Shown: positions 1 through 10,875 of the stretch, piece by piece | Position numbering within the stretch: position 1 is the first letter of the stretch | How the letters are laid out: each line of letters starts with the position of its first letter | From: Tethya wilhelma | Taxonomy: Eukaryota; Porifera; Demospongiae; Tethyida; Tethyidae | Direction: 5' to 3' | DNA length: 64,000 nucleotides | Assembly: GCA_964030475.1 (NCBI GenBank) | Contig: CAXIPT010000008.1 | Location: forward strand, 2,781,953 to 2,845,952 | Translations under genes and position numbers: made by a program | Notes under the pieces: model-generated | The model's database searches: none | Told to the model about the DNA's origin: nothing | What the model saw: the letters and a program-made list of their open reading frames with translations, nothing else

Positions 1-536
1 ACCACTAACCAACTGACCAAAAACACCACACACACACACGCTCTCTCTCCCTCAATCTCTCTCAAACACTAGTCTAACTTGTTCTGCACAGAAGATCTCA
101 AGACACAAAGTAGAGTGCCACCTATAGGAGATGATTCCATGCTAGCCCAATAGCTTGCATGGTGACGGGACAGTGGTTCTAGCCACATGATGAATAGTTG
201 GCATGGGATTAAGTCAATTCTCATGTCTTTCTACAAGGTGAGATGAAATTCCACTCACAGTGTGTCTCCAATCATAATTACACTGCTAGTCTGAGAGGAA
301 GAAGGCTTGCAAATTAAGCAACCATCTGTCTTGCTAATTGCTCTTCCAGCAAACTCACTCTCATTCACTGAATTTCACACATACCCCAGTGCCGTTCTCA
401 ACCAACAACACTTAGATTCATCCATGAGAACATCCATCTAAATCATCACGAGCTCTCGTTTACAAGGTACTTGCAGTACATCATTCCAAGAACCAGACAG
501 CAAATGTTTTTCCATTCCCACCCATTACCTCACACA

Positions 537-577
<41 letters not shown>

Positions 578-1355
578 NGAGGCTCTGAGATCTCCACCAG
601 TGAACAACCCTCAGCTAGGAGAAGAACTTGAAATCAAGTATTGCTAATTATACTATAAGAATTTTTAATTAAAACTTTCCTGGGTAATTCTTGTTTCAAC
701 TATTAATTAACCATGCATATGATCTAAGTTTGCAATCAAAGCCTTACTGAGGTGTGATACATGTGTACTTCACTGCACAGTGTATGTAATTATGTGTGTC
801 ATGTGGTATCTCTGCAATTCTATTTATGTTTACTGACATAAATCCTTCTACTATGTGGCACAAATTTACTGTTAAGTTCATGTCAATGCTAGTTTATCGA
901 GCTATAAACTTTTTTCCTTTCTACCCCTGATCTGTGATAGCGGGAACTATAGCACAAGTCAGTTTTATTTGCCTAGATCAGGGCTGTTTTTGACTGTAAG
1001 TTCAAGCTTTCAATTATTAATGAAATTCAATGAATAACCCACAGCTTGAAGAAGAACTTGGAATCAAGTATTGCTATTTAATAAATAGTTAATAGTTAAT
1101 ATAAAAAATACTTGTCACAGTAGTTGAAATTAATTGTTCCCGGGTTTGATTTCTTCTCTGTGTATAGTTCACTGAATGGTAATCGATGTGCGTGTGATTA
1201 TGTAGTAGCTAGCTAACTCTACTATAACGTTTTAAGTTTAAAGTTGGAAAGATGTAGGGGAAAAATTGTAATAGTATAATAATAATATACCTCCAACTAT
1301 GCATAAAGTTCAATAAGCAAATAGTTATGTATAAATAATGTCAGTGATATATACT
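1..1355. other. Intergenic stretch with CA microsatellite
   Basis: No convincing gene is seen. It holds short CA tracts, the largest at about 535-577 next to an undetermined base at 578. Two AT-rich blocks (about 600-680 and 1040-1110) share the phrase AAGAACTTGGAATCAAGTAT-like wording and look like two copies of one degenerate repeat. Confidence 0.6.
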
Positions 1356-4300
1356 CTAGTAATGATCAAGGGGGTAGAAAGCCACCCTTGTGATTTGAAA
1401 AACTAAGCAATCATTCTGGAGAAATGTTGGTTCTAGAGCTTTATGTGAAATAAAACCACAGTGTCCCCATCCACGTTTAGCTGTATTTCCTTCTATGACT
1501 CTACCAGCGTATTCATCTGGTGTATCATCATCAAATTGAATTATTGAAGAATGGTGTTTCTCATGGTTTATCTGATCCAGTAGGCTAACCTTTATATCAC
1601 CTCTGAATGGCCAATTCAAGTTCTCGTCAAATTCACCTTTTTTCATACTAATAAACAATGAAATGTGAGTGCCATGAAATTCTGTGTTAGGTCTACCATT
1701 TAGACATAATTTTAAACTCATTTTGTATCCACAATTGTGTGTGTAAAATGGTGACGAAACCCACCATAGATCATCTCTTCTGTAAGCATCAAAGTCAGTC
1801 ATTGTAAATGAAACTGGAGGAGTGGGTGCACCAACTACTTGAGAAGATGGCAGAGTGGAAGGTGGGAGAGAAAGAACTTGACTTTGTGTGTGTAGTTGTT
1901 CACATTCTTTTATTTTGCTCTTTAATGTTGATTTAAGGTTGGCCATTGCTTGCTCATGCTGCTGTTTGATTGTGCTTAATTGCTCTTGATGCTGTTCCAT
2001 CATTTGTTGATATATAGATTTTGTTTCAGATACCTGTTGCTGCTTAAGTTCTAAGGTCTTGTTTAGCTGTGAGAGTTCTATGCTGTGCTTCGTTTTGATT
2101 TCAGCTATAGTCTTTACCATAGTATTTGCTCTCAGGCTTAGCTTTGCAATTTGTTCTTGTGCTTCAAGGAATGCTGTATCTAGAGATGATTTGCTGCTGT
2201 GAAGTAGTTTCAAGTGAATTTCAGAATGATCTTTGATGTGAGATGGCACATCTTCACGAGCTGATGTTACTTCACATCCTATAGATTTGAAACTACAGTC
2301 AACTTGTGTAAAAACACATCCTTCCAATTGTTTGTCAACTTGTGGGACCTCATTCAGATGGTAGTCAAGCTGTCTAAGTTCTCCTGTCCAAGTACATCCC
2401 CTGTCTCTGTGAGGACAGTATACCTCATAGTCGTACAGTGAACGTTGGAGTCTTTTGTCGGGAAAAGCAGTAATACATTCATTTTTGCAAGTTGGACAAT
2501 GTCGGCTATATGTTTTTAGCTGCTCAATACACACACGGCAGAAGCTGTTTCCACAGCATGTGACTTGATGAGGCTCTCGAAGGATCTGAAGACATGCGGG
2601 GCACTCAAATTGGACTCCTTTTGGTGGTTTCTCAACAAACTCACAAGAAAATCCACCAGTTTTGCTGTTAATACCCTGGAATAACAAATTTTTGTAACTA
2701 TCTAACATGCACTATATTAAATGTGTGCATGATGTATTACATGTATGTACCTGATCAGTTCCTTCAATATCATTCCTAAATTTTCCTGATTTGGCTATTG
2801 CTAACTGAGAGGTATCTGCTTCAATAGTATCTAGATCTAGACCTATTGCATCCACTGATGTGGCAACTGAAGTTTGATAATCTGAATCTGCAGGTTCTGC
2901 AGTAATCTAATTTTGAAAGATCAGTATATGTAGAGGCAATTATAAACTGCAGTAATTGGCAACATGCATAATATAATAATTGTATCAATTGCAGTTATTG
3001 TTGTGTTATAATTATGTTTATACCACTACATAATGATAAACCATTACAATTGCGTGAACATGTGTGTGCATGATCACAATCATTCAGGAATGCATGAGTA
3101 GGGAAAATTTCCCACAAATGTCATGCACACAGACATGCACTGGATTGACACACATGCACACTATAAATATTGACTACATCAGGTTTACAAAAATTTTCCC
3201 CTATCATATAGTATAGGTAACCACATAATTCAGAGTGCAAATATGGAATTAATAGCACTCCAGCTGCCAAGAGTATGGCAAAATAATAGCATGAGCGTAG
3301 CGAGTGCTATTAGGCCATACACGTACAAGCATAGATATATATTATCTATGGTACAAGTGGCAGCTAGAGTGCTATTACCGTATAGCGGGAAATTTTCATG
3401 GGGGAAAATTTTTTTGCGAATTTCGCAGTTTCCGCGAAAATTTTCCCCCACAAAATTTGTAAGGTATGTGGTCGTCACGTAATGTTGCGCGTTGAGACAC
3501 AATCCATGAAAATTTTCCCCGCGAATTTCTATTCAAGACAAAAATGCAAAAATTTTCCCCCACGAAGATTTCCCGCTATATGGTAATTCCATAATTGAAC
3601 GAGGAATCATGTGGTAATCTGCTAATAGTATCATTTATCATTTTATTTTATTTAATAGTATCAATCATTTTATATACTAATTAAAATCATGTTCAATTAC
3701 ATGACTAGTACATCACGTGCAATTATTGCTGTAATCGCACTCCTGGTATTATAGGAAAAATGTATTGTGACTCCATAAAGTATACTATTAGTATAGGTAA
3801 CCATACACATGATTCAGAGTGCAATATTATTATGGGATTAATTGCACTCCAGCTGCCAAGAGTATGGCAAAAAAATAAAATAGCACGAGCACAGTGAGTG
3901 CTATATTAGGCCATACGAGTGGCAGCTGGAGTGCTATTAATTCCATAATAATTGTATGAGGAATCATGTGGTTATCTGCTAATAGCCTGTATCATTTTAT
4001 GGAGGAACAGACACAAAACTAATAGCCTTATTTTTTTAGAGGGATAAATGCGAAATCAAGGCCAGTTTACAAGATTTTTAATTATATGCAGGAGTGTAAT
4101 TATTAAAACCACAGAAAGTATTACTAAAACCATGGAAGGTATTACTAAATAAAAATCATGTTTGATTACATGCCGGATAGTGCAACTTCTGTAATTGCTA
4201 AAGTATACTATTATCATAATATACAATACTCACAACCATACATAATTATGCGGCATAATATTATTGTGATTGAATATAGTGTAATATTATAAACATGTAC

Positions 4301-5612
4301 ATACCTCATTCTGATTTTCATAGATGCACAAATTTCCAACTGTCAGTTTCAAGATTTTGTAGGATTGAAAGAATTCAATGAGTTCTTCATTGTTGAACTG
4401 TACTGATTTGGGCACTGAAAGGATTAGGACAATGCTGTTGTATTTTAACCCATTCATTTTTGGCAATAGTCGCAGAAACGAAAACTTGTTAGAAAAATCA
4501 CACCTAACTTCCTCTAGGTCAGCTAGTGTCTTCTCACACCATTCATCTCCAAATATTGCGATGATTGGAGTGTAATCATCATCAACAAGATTGATCCTTA
4601 ATTCTTTTGCCAATATAATCACCTATCTTGACCTTCTTTCGAAACTCTGATAGCTCTTTCATGTACTTGTTCATCATGTCTACCGTTTCCTTTATATCAA
4701 GCTCCTCAATAAGGTATTGCAACAAATGTGGGTGTAAGTAATCCCAAAAGTATGACAGGATTGTGAACAGTTCCCCAATTGTTCTAGTGTTTCGGATCTG
4801 TTTTGATGCCTCTTCCTTGAATAGGGGACCAAACTGGCCTTTCAAATCAACTGGCAGGTAGCAGATATACTGTTGTAGATTAGTGACAGGTACTACTCCC
4901 TCAAGGTATCTTTCTACTTTCATTACAACATTTCGAAATGCTTTTTCAGCTTCTGTAATTGTTTTGAATTCAGTGGCTATAAAATTATTTTCTAAGTGAA
5001 GCAAAGAATTTGATTTCTGAGAAGTACCATGGTGAGTTGGCTGTTCAGGATCTGCACATGTAGCTGATATTTCCACTGGAGATTGCCGTCCAGAAATACT
5101 AGCCAGTTTAGTTTGTAGAGGACCTATATGAATATTATTAGCATTATTAATTTGAATGATTCAGAAACAACCAACCCATGCATATGTACCCTTTGCTGCA
5201 CTGATGATGTATGATTATCATCATGATCATCACTGCAAAAACATGCATGCTCACCCTGTTTGGCAGAAGATGTTAATAATAATAGCTTGCAAAGTTTACA
5301 GGCGACGTCTGTTCGTTTGATGTTGAGCAGCACTTTAAGGAGTTTCCTATAAGTTGCTTTAAAGGCAAACGTTTCTTTCCATTTGATCAGGACATTTTCC
5401 CTCTTTACTTCTTGGCTTCTGTTGTCTGCTTTTATAGCATCAATTTGCTGTGTGCTTAGACCAAGGTGTGAGGCAAGTAACTCCCATGAGTCAATCCAAA
5501 GGGCTATTTCTTTAACATGTTCATCATTACATTCTTTGTCAAGAAAGCCCTCAGTTAATTCAAACCGATTCTCAAGTTCTGTGACAGTAATTAGGTCTAT
5601 CCCCTCAGCCAT
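1356..5612 (-). CDS. Death domain-TRAF fusion protein (RING, zf-TRAF, MATH)
   Basis: Four exons join with matching GT-AG sites and phases: 5612-5255, 5123-4305, 2906-2751 and 2675-1356 (stop), giving roughly 880 residues. Exon 1 starts MAEGIDLITV and encodes a Death-fold domain (WIDSWELLASHLGLS, then LIKWKETF). Exon 2 carries a helical region (EAEKAFRNVV, FWDYLHPHLLQYLIEELD) and an alpha/beta-looking segment (YTPIIAIFGDEWCEKTLADL) that I cannot name. Exon 4 holds a C3HC4 RING (CPACLQIL, CCGNSFCRVCIEQL, CPTCKNE), TRAF-type zinc fingers, a coiled coil of about 110 residues and a C-terminal MATH domain (GYKMSLKLCLNG, GTHISLFISMKKGEFDENLNWPF). TRAFs are cytoplasmic adaptor/E3 ligases that trimerise by coiled coil and bind receptors by MATH. 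Frame changes by one base near 4600-4622 in exon 2, so the copy is either damaged or mis-sequenced there. An alternative is two adjacent genes, but the exon 2-3-4 phases are all compatible with one. Confidence 0.6.
3190..3985. repeat. Two copies of an inverted-repeat element, one carrying a nested insertion
   Basis: Two related blocks (about 3195-3635 and 3785-3985) share ends reading GGTAACCAC...ATTCAGAGTGCAA and GGAATCATGTGGT, and an internal fold-back around GCACTCCAGCTGCCA. They lie in the intron between exons 2 and 3 of the Death-TRAF gene. The first copy is interrupted by a 206-bp element; the second shows the unoccupied sequence. Confidence 0.7.
3378..3583. mobile_element. TA-flanked inverted-repeat transposon (CCGTATAGCGGG family)
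   Basis: The element begins CCGTATAGCGGGAAATTTTC and ends with the near-inverse GAAGATTTCCCGCTATATGG. TA flanks both ends (3376-3377 and 3584-3585). The neighbouring repeat copy at about 3931-3950 reads GTGCTATTAATTCCATA without the insert, which fixes the target as a single TA. No coding capacity. A second member is at 47859-48071. TA duplication points to Tc1/mariner-like mobilisation, as inference. Confidence 0.85.
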
Positions 5613-6099
5613 TGTATGGCAGCGTGTAGTGAGGAAAATCTTCACTTCAGATAACTAGCTACAGTTAGCCTTTACTATCTATGAGGTAACTTTGAAACCT
5701 CCTCAAGTTGAGCTTAGAAAATTATGATGAAAATTTTCAGTATCCGGTAGCGTAAGCTTTATATTGGTGGGTGTGGTCTATTTTGACTCTTCGGATGTAG
5801 ACAGTACGCAAAAATTTACATTCTTTATACAATTTAGATGAGTTTTACATGTCTGCAGTATATTAATTTTGGCTAAGTTTATTGAGCAATAAACAATCGA
5901 GCTCGAGAGCATTGCTGCTAGTCTGGAGTATCCAGACCCTTTATACGCGCGCTAGAGTATCCAGACCCTTTAAACGCGTGAAGGGTCTGGATACTCCTGA
6001 TTAGCTGCAACCGTAGATAATATTATATACTGCTATGCTGCAACCATACTGGCATAGATAATAAAATGATACTAGCAGTATATATTAGATCTTCAGCCC
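5613..6099. other. Intergenic stretch with short hairpin repeat
   Basis: Between the divergent Death-TRAF gene and the retroelement scrap. It contains the phrase GAGTATCCAGACCCTTT twice in direct orientation (about 5935 and 5954) and once inverted (AAGGGTCTGGATACTCC, ending about 5997), making a strong hairpin of the small palindromic type seen elsewhere in the window. No gene is seen. Confidence 0.6.
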
Positions 6100-6588
6100 T
6101 TGACAGGTGAAGTACTGACTGGCTCCTCCTCTAACACTCAGGATGGTGCGAGATTAGATATCGCTGCAAATGGCTTCTGGGGTGGCCGCTTCGAACGCAC
6201 CTACTTTGATGTACGAGTGTTCAACCCCCATGCTCCATCCAACAGGAACCCCAACAGCTACAGGAAGCATGAACTAGAGAAGAAAAGGCAATATGAACAA
6301 CGTGTTAGAGAAGTTGAGCATGCATCCTTCACCCCCCTTGTCCTATCAGCAACAGGTGGTATGGCCAACCAAGCCACAACATTCTACAAGAGGCTCGCCA
6401 CCCTACTAGCATTGAAACGGGACCAGCCCTACAGCTCAACAATGTCATGGCTACGAAGTAGAATCACCTTCTCACTTCTCCGCTCCGCCATTCAATCCAT
6501 CAGAGGTGCCCGATCCTGCTGCGGACATGCTGCCAAGTACACCAACCCCCCTGCTGACTTGGCAGCATCTGAACTAAACCCCATCTGA
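6082..6588 (+). pseudogene. Retroelement-derived fragment (C-terminal domain scrap)
   Basis: A 5'-truncated reading frame begins near LTGEVLTGSS and runs to a stop at 6588. It contains ARLDIAANGFWGG, then ERTYFDVRVFNPHAPSN, then VREVEHASFTPLV and ATGGMANQATTFYKRLA. I recognise this block as one that recurs in many invertebrate genomes, usually next to reverse transcriptases. The D...FDVRV spacing resembles a PD-(D/E)xK nuclease core, which is inference only. No reverse transcriptase lies upstream here, so this is a dead remnant. Confidence 0.6.
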
Positions 6589-6848
6589 ACACTTATTATT
6601 GATATTTGTGTCACCACAAAATACTTGTTTCTATAGACTCTTCTCCTACTTTTTTACGTGTTTTACTTACTTNTACGATCAGAAAAAGTTACGCTCTATG
6701 CGCACAGCTTATGTATATCTTTTCTTGACCTTGCGGTGAGGTACTGTTGGTGCCCATCTCTGCCATTCTTTTTTTCCTTTTGGCTCACTTGGGCTTTTGT
6801 AGCGCAGCTCGAACTCGTTGCTGAGCCACGCCGGGCCATGAATCTAAT

Positions 6849-7316
6849 AGAGCGTATTCATGTGACGTAAAAACGCGGCGCGGGATTACCCGCGGGCGGC
6901 CATTTTGGTGCACAATAACAGCAGCTGCCAATGGTTTTGACTCTTCGTTTACTGCTCTATCTTGGTGCTTATCAGTACTCCTGTACCTGAGTTATTGTCA
7001 CGATGGTCTCAACTCTTTGCAGCAGGTAAAGTTTAGAGATGACTCCTCCTTGTTTGTAGATTGACTGGAGTCAAAGCATGAACCAAGAGGCCCTAGCTGA
7101 GACCATGAAAATCACTAGGAGTCCAGTTTTAGTGAACAAAACAACTACTAGGAATGAATAAAATCAGTTTAACTCAAAAGAACTTTGTATACTAGAGAAA
7201 AGTTGCAGAAAATCTTGATTTTTTTTCGTGGACAGTGTCACAATGTGCACCAAAATGGCCGCCGTTTGCTTCGCGGCAAGTCCCGCCCCGTTTTTGACGT
7301 CACATGAATACGCTCT
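6849..7316. mobile_element. 468-bp non-autonomous transposon upstream of AGA
   Basis: Terminal inverted repeats read AGAGCGTATTCATGTGACGT on the left and the near-complement ACGTCACATGAATACGCTCT on the right. A further matching inner block is TTTTGGTGCACA/TGTGCACCAAAA. The trinucleotide AAT flanks both ends (6846-6848 and 7317-7319), consistent with a 3-bp target duplication; a TA duplication with shorter ends fits equally well. It ends 36 bp before the AGA start codon. The inverted AGA copy at 22.1 kb lacks it. Confidence 0.85.
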
Positions 7317-7352
7317 AATGCCACGCTGGACGGTGTGCTTCAATTAGAAGTA

Positions 7353-9748
7353 ATGGCTCAATTGCTGCAGGTTGCATGTTTGCTTGTTGTCTGCTTCCAC
7401 GGCTCTATCAGCCGAGAAGACAAGCTTCCAGTGGTTCTAAATACATGGCCATTTGTAAGTGCTAATGAAGGAGGTTAGTCTCTAGTTTTATGTGCTGTCG
7501 GTGAGCGCCATTCAGTGTGCACTGATGATGACATGTGTGCTTGATTTACAGCTGTCCAGGCCCTCAAAGATGGAGGAAGCTATGTGGATGCAGTCGAAAA
7601 AGGTTGTTCAGTGTGTGAAGTAGAACGGTGTGATGGATCTGTGGGCTATGGAGGCAGGTAGTACAACTGATGTACCGTAGGCTCGGCTGGTGACTCCAGC
7701 TCATAACTTACTTTTGTGTACAATATAATTATAATGCATTGATTTGGCTCTGCACCTCTTGTGTGCTGCTGCAGTCCTGATGACACTGGTGAGACAACAT
7801 TGGATGCAATGATTATGGATGGGTGGGTGTATACGCTTTGTGTCTCTTATGGTGAATGTGAATTTAGTTCTCTTCACCTGTCATAATTCAGTGAGACTCA
7901 CAATGTTGGAGCTGTTGGTTGTCTGAGGGAGATCAAGAGTGCTATTTCAGTGGCCAGGAATGTCTTGGAACGGACCACACACACCCTTCTAGTTGGATTA
8001 GATGGTATATGATTAATCTCATGACTAATCTGTGCATGGGTATGCTTGTGTTATAAGTGGAGAGCCTTCACTTTGTTTTTCATTCATGTGGGAAACACTT
8101 AGAGAATAAAAATTCAATTGTGTAAATGTGGCCTTCATTGGTGGGATCAGTGTGTAGGTAATGCGGGACAGTTCAGTGTTTCAGGCTTATCATCGTTCTA
8201 GATCTATTTATGCAACTTGCTTTTGATACATGAGTTGTTGTCTTTTCCTTAGCAACTGCATTTGCTGTGGAGATGGGTTTCTCCAAAGAAAATTTAACAA
8301 CTGATGATTCAATGTACGTGAGTCACTCACCCAGCATACATGTAGCTTTGTACTTTGATGTGAACTATTGTGTCTTTTTTGGTCTCAGGAAGATTCACAA
8401 AGACTGGGTGGACAAGAACTGCCAGCCTAACTCCTGGGTAGAAGGGGTATGCTATATATAGTGGTTGTGATGTTATTTCTGTTAATATTCAGTGCATATC
8501 CACATAGACAGTGACCCCTGACCCCACTACCAGCTGTGGACCTTTCAAACCTTCCAATGTTTCTGATAAAACAAAATCTAACTGGTAAGATAATGTCATG
8601 AGTCTATCCACACTGACAAGAGGAGGTACTATTATGTGTGCAACTTTTCTGAGCACAATTAGCTAGTTAAGCTGATCTCATGACATTGTGCTTTGTTCAC
8701 TACATCAGTAAAGTGTATGTGTCTCACCACCTCCATATCGATCCAAGCACTGACAGCTGTCTGTTGGAACAATCCACTGACATTTTGCTGTTGCTCTCTT
8801 CAATTGTATGATTGCTCTTAACCAATACTCCATGCTTTTTCCCTTCAGCTTTCATGACAGTCTAGCCACTCCTATGAACCATGACACTATAGGTAGGTAA
8901 AGGGTGTCTGTGTAGCCTCATCCCTCCACCCAAGATTATTGTGTACCTCAAGAGAAGGACGAGGCTATTGTCTACAATATCCTTTGTGATGTTCAGTGAA
9001 CTAGCTAGCCTTGATCCTGAGGCCCTTTGTTTTTAGCATGGTCAATCCTAAGACTGTGGAAGATGATATTGATCCTTGTTGTGGTGTTCTCTTTGTAGGT
9101 ATGGTTGTGGTTGATGCAAATGGGAAGGTTGCGTGTGGAACATCCACCAATGGACTCACTCACAAGATAGCCGGGTATGTATCACAGTGATCATAGAAAT
9201 AATGGTTCTAGTATGCCTCTTGTTCTCCTCCAATAGGCGTGTAGGGGATTCCCCCATAGCTGGTGCCGGTTGCTATTGTGAGAAAGATGTGGGCGGGGCA
9301 GCAGCTACTGGAAATGGTGACATCATGATGAGATTCCTACCTAGGTGAGTATTGTGTAGACATAAGAAGTTTCCTACACATGCCATGTTCAATAACTCAT
9401 TGATGGTGCTACTAAATTTTTTTCTGCTCTTTGTGAGAGAAGCTATGTTTTCAGACTCTTGTAGCCACCTGTGTAGTAGTGTGCTAGAGATCATCTGTCT
9501 TTTGCTGTCTATTCTCTTGTCATAGCTACCGTGTGGTGGAGAACATGAGCAGAGGAATGACCCCCAAGGAGGCAGTTGGTGATGCTCTCTCTAGGATCAA
9601 GACCTACTACCCTGACTTCAATGGGGCTCTAGTGGCAGTCAACGTCCATGGAGACTATGCTGGCAATGGTCACGGACCTGGATACAACCCTTACCACTTC
9701 ACCGTGTACAATCCCATCTTGGGGAAGTCCACTGTAGTGACTGGATGA
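7353..9748 (+). CDS. AGA: N(4)-(beta-N-acetylglucosaminyl)-L-asparaginase (aspartylglucosaminidase)
   Basis: This lysosomal hydrolase removes the asparagine-linked GlcNAc during glycoprotein breakdown. It is an Ntn-hydrolase that self-cleaves to expose a catalytic threonine. Eleven exons join in frame: 7353-7473, 7552-7657, 7775-7822, 7892-8004, 8253-8313, 8389-8446, 8508-8584, 8849-8892, 9099-9174, 9237-9344 and 9526-9748. They give 344 residues, close to the 346 of the human enzyme. Visible are a signal peptide ([17 protein letters not shown]), [20 protein letters not shown], the cleavage site HDTIGMVV with its catalytic Thr, and GTSTNG then [14 protein letters not shown] for the substrate pocket. 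Every splice site is GT-AG. A transposon sits just upstream of the start, so the promoter may have been altered. Confidence 0.97.
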
Positions 9749-9829
9749 CTTGCAATTGTGGTACATGTTGATATAGTATTGTTTATAGTACCAAAATATA
9801 CAATGGTTTCTATGTGTGTGTGATTGTAG

Positions 9830-10540
9830 CTAAACTGCTTGATTGTGAGTGTTTGTCTCAATTGTTTTTTGAGTTTGAGTGGCTACTGCTCTGAATTTTT
9901 TTACTGTGAGAGTGTGTCCTCCACCACCACCTATGTTTCTCATGAACCTATAAAAGTCACCTGCCTGGGACAATGTCACAATCTCCTCGTCCACTAGTTC
10001 AGTCTTGACCTCTTCCTGCTGGTGTTTGGCAATTCCAAAGACACGCCGTTTTTCAGCTACAACTTTTAGCTCTTTCTTCTTGCCTTCATCCATCTCCAAG
10101 GATCTCATCAATTGAATGAACAGTTCTCCCTTCAGGTTCCCCCACCCTTGGTCTTTCCACACCACTGATAGGGTTATCTTCTTCACCGGCGATGAGAGAG
10201 GAGGACCGTCAAAGTAGATCTCAGGAGGTGCTCCGTGACGAACAGATTGTGTGTAAGTTGGACCCACAGCGTGGAAGTCTTCACCCTCCATCACCAAGAA
10301 GCTGGGTAGAATGGAGTAGAAGCGCTGACAGGTCATGGCCAATCTCACAGTGTCTTCTGGACTCAAGTAGCTAGCCAAGTGCAGTAACACCAGGTCTGGG
10401 ATGTCTGACAGTCCAGTCATGTCCTGTGATTGCCACAACTCTGAACCACCACCATTGTCTGTAACAGTTTCACTTTGGGCAGAGGATTGAATTGTCTCTG
10501 ATTTCATATCTGTTGCAGATCTTGATTGGTGTGTCCCCAT
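9830..10540 (-). CDS. F-box protein with DQGWGN-motif C-terminal domain
   Basis: Single-exon gene of 236 residues starting MGTHQSRSATDMKSE. An F-box spans about residues 45-85 (LSDIPDLVLLHLASYLSPED, TVRLAMTCQRFYSIL), implying a substrate receptor in an SCF ubiquitin ligase that binds Skp1. The C-terminal half has ITLSVVWKDQGWGNLKGELF and probably forms the substrate-binding beta-sandwich; I do not know its target. The gene is convergent with AGA, with 81 bp between the two stop codons, so their 3' UTRs probably overlap. No frameshift is seen. Confidence 0.8.
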   Translation of the reverse strand: MGTHQSRSATDMKSETIQSSAQSETVTDNGGGSELWQSQDMTGLSDIPDLVLLHLASYLSPEDTVRLAMTCQRFYSILPSFLVMEGEDFHAVGPTYTQSVRHGAPPEIYFDGPPLSSPVKKITLSVVWKDQGWGNLKGELFIQLMRSLEMDEGKKKELKVVAEKRRVFGIAKHQQEEVKTELVDEEIVTLSQAGDFYRFMRNIGGGGGHTLTVKKFRAVATQTQKTIETNTHNQAV

Positions 10541-10863
10541 ACTGATGATTGTCTATGCACTTATTGTATGTCTACTTTATATCTTGACTGCCTCTCAGTA
10601 GAAACAGTACCCGAGTTACTTGCTTTACTAGGCTAGCTCTAAAGTCTTCTAATGCAAGTGCTGTCTCATGCTGAGCTCAGCTGATCCTGCATGACATGGG
10701 AACGGCCCGGATACAAGAATTTTGAAGCGTCATTCTGAAAGTTGAAAGTTATAGTTGGTAATGATCGTTACTTCTAGCAGTGAAGATTAACTAGTCCGGC
10801 GTCCATAGATATTATAGACTACGTCACGTAGTCTTAGTCGTACAGATCGTACCGTATATACAC

Positions 10864-10875
10864 TGCGCATGCGCA
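10864..10875. promoter_or_regulatory. NRF1-type palindromic motif
   Basis: TGCGCATGCGCA is an exact match to the palindromic NRF1 consensus. It lies between the divergent F-box gene and the Roco gene, 78 bp before the presumed Roco start, so it may serve one or both promoters. Confidence 0.5.

Noticed and set aside
6850..7320. GC-rich block considered as a CpG-island promoter of AGA
   Set aside because: Its bounds coincide with inverted repeats and a target duplication, and the AGA duplicate lacks it; it is an insertion, although it may have gained promoter function.
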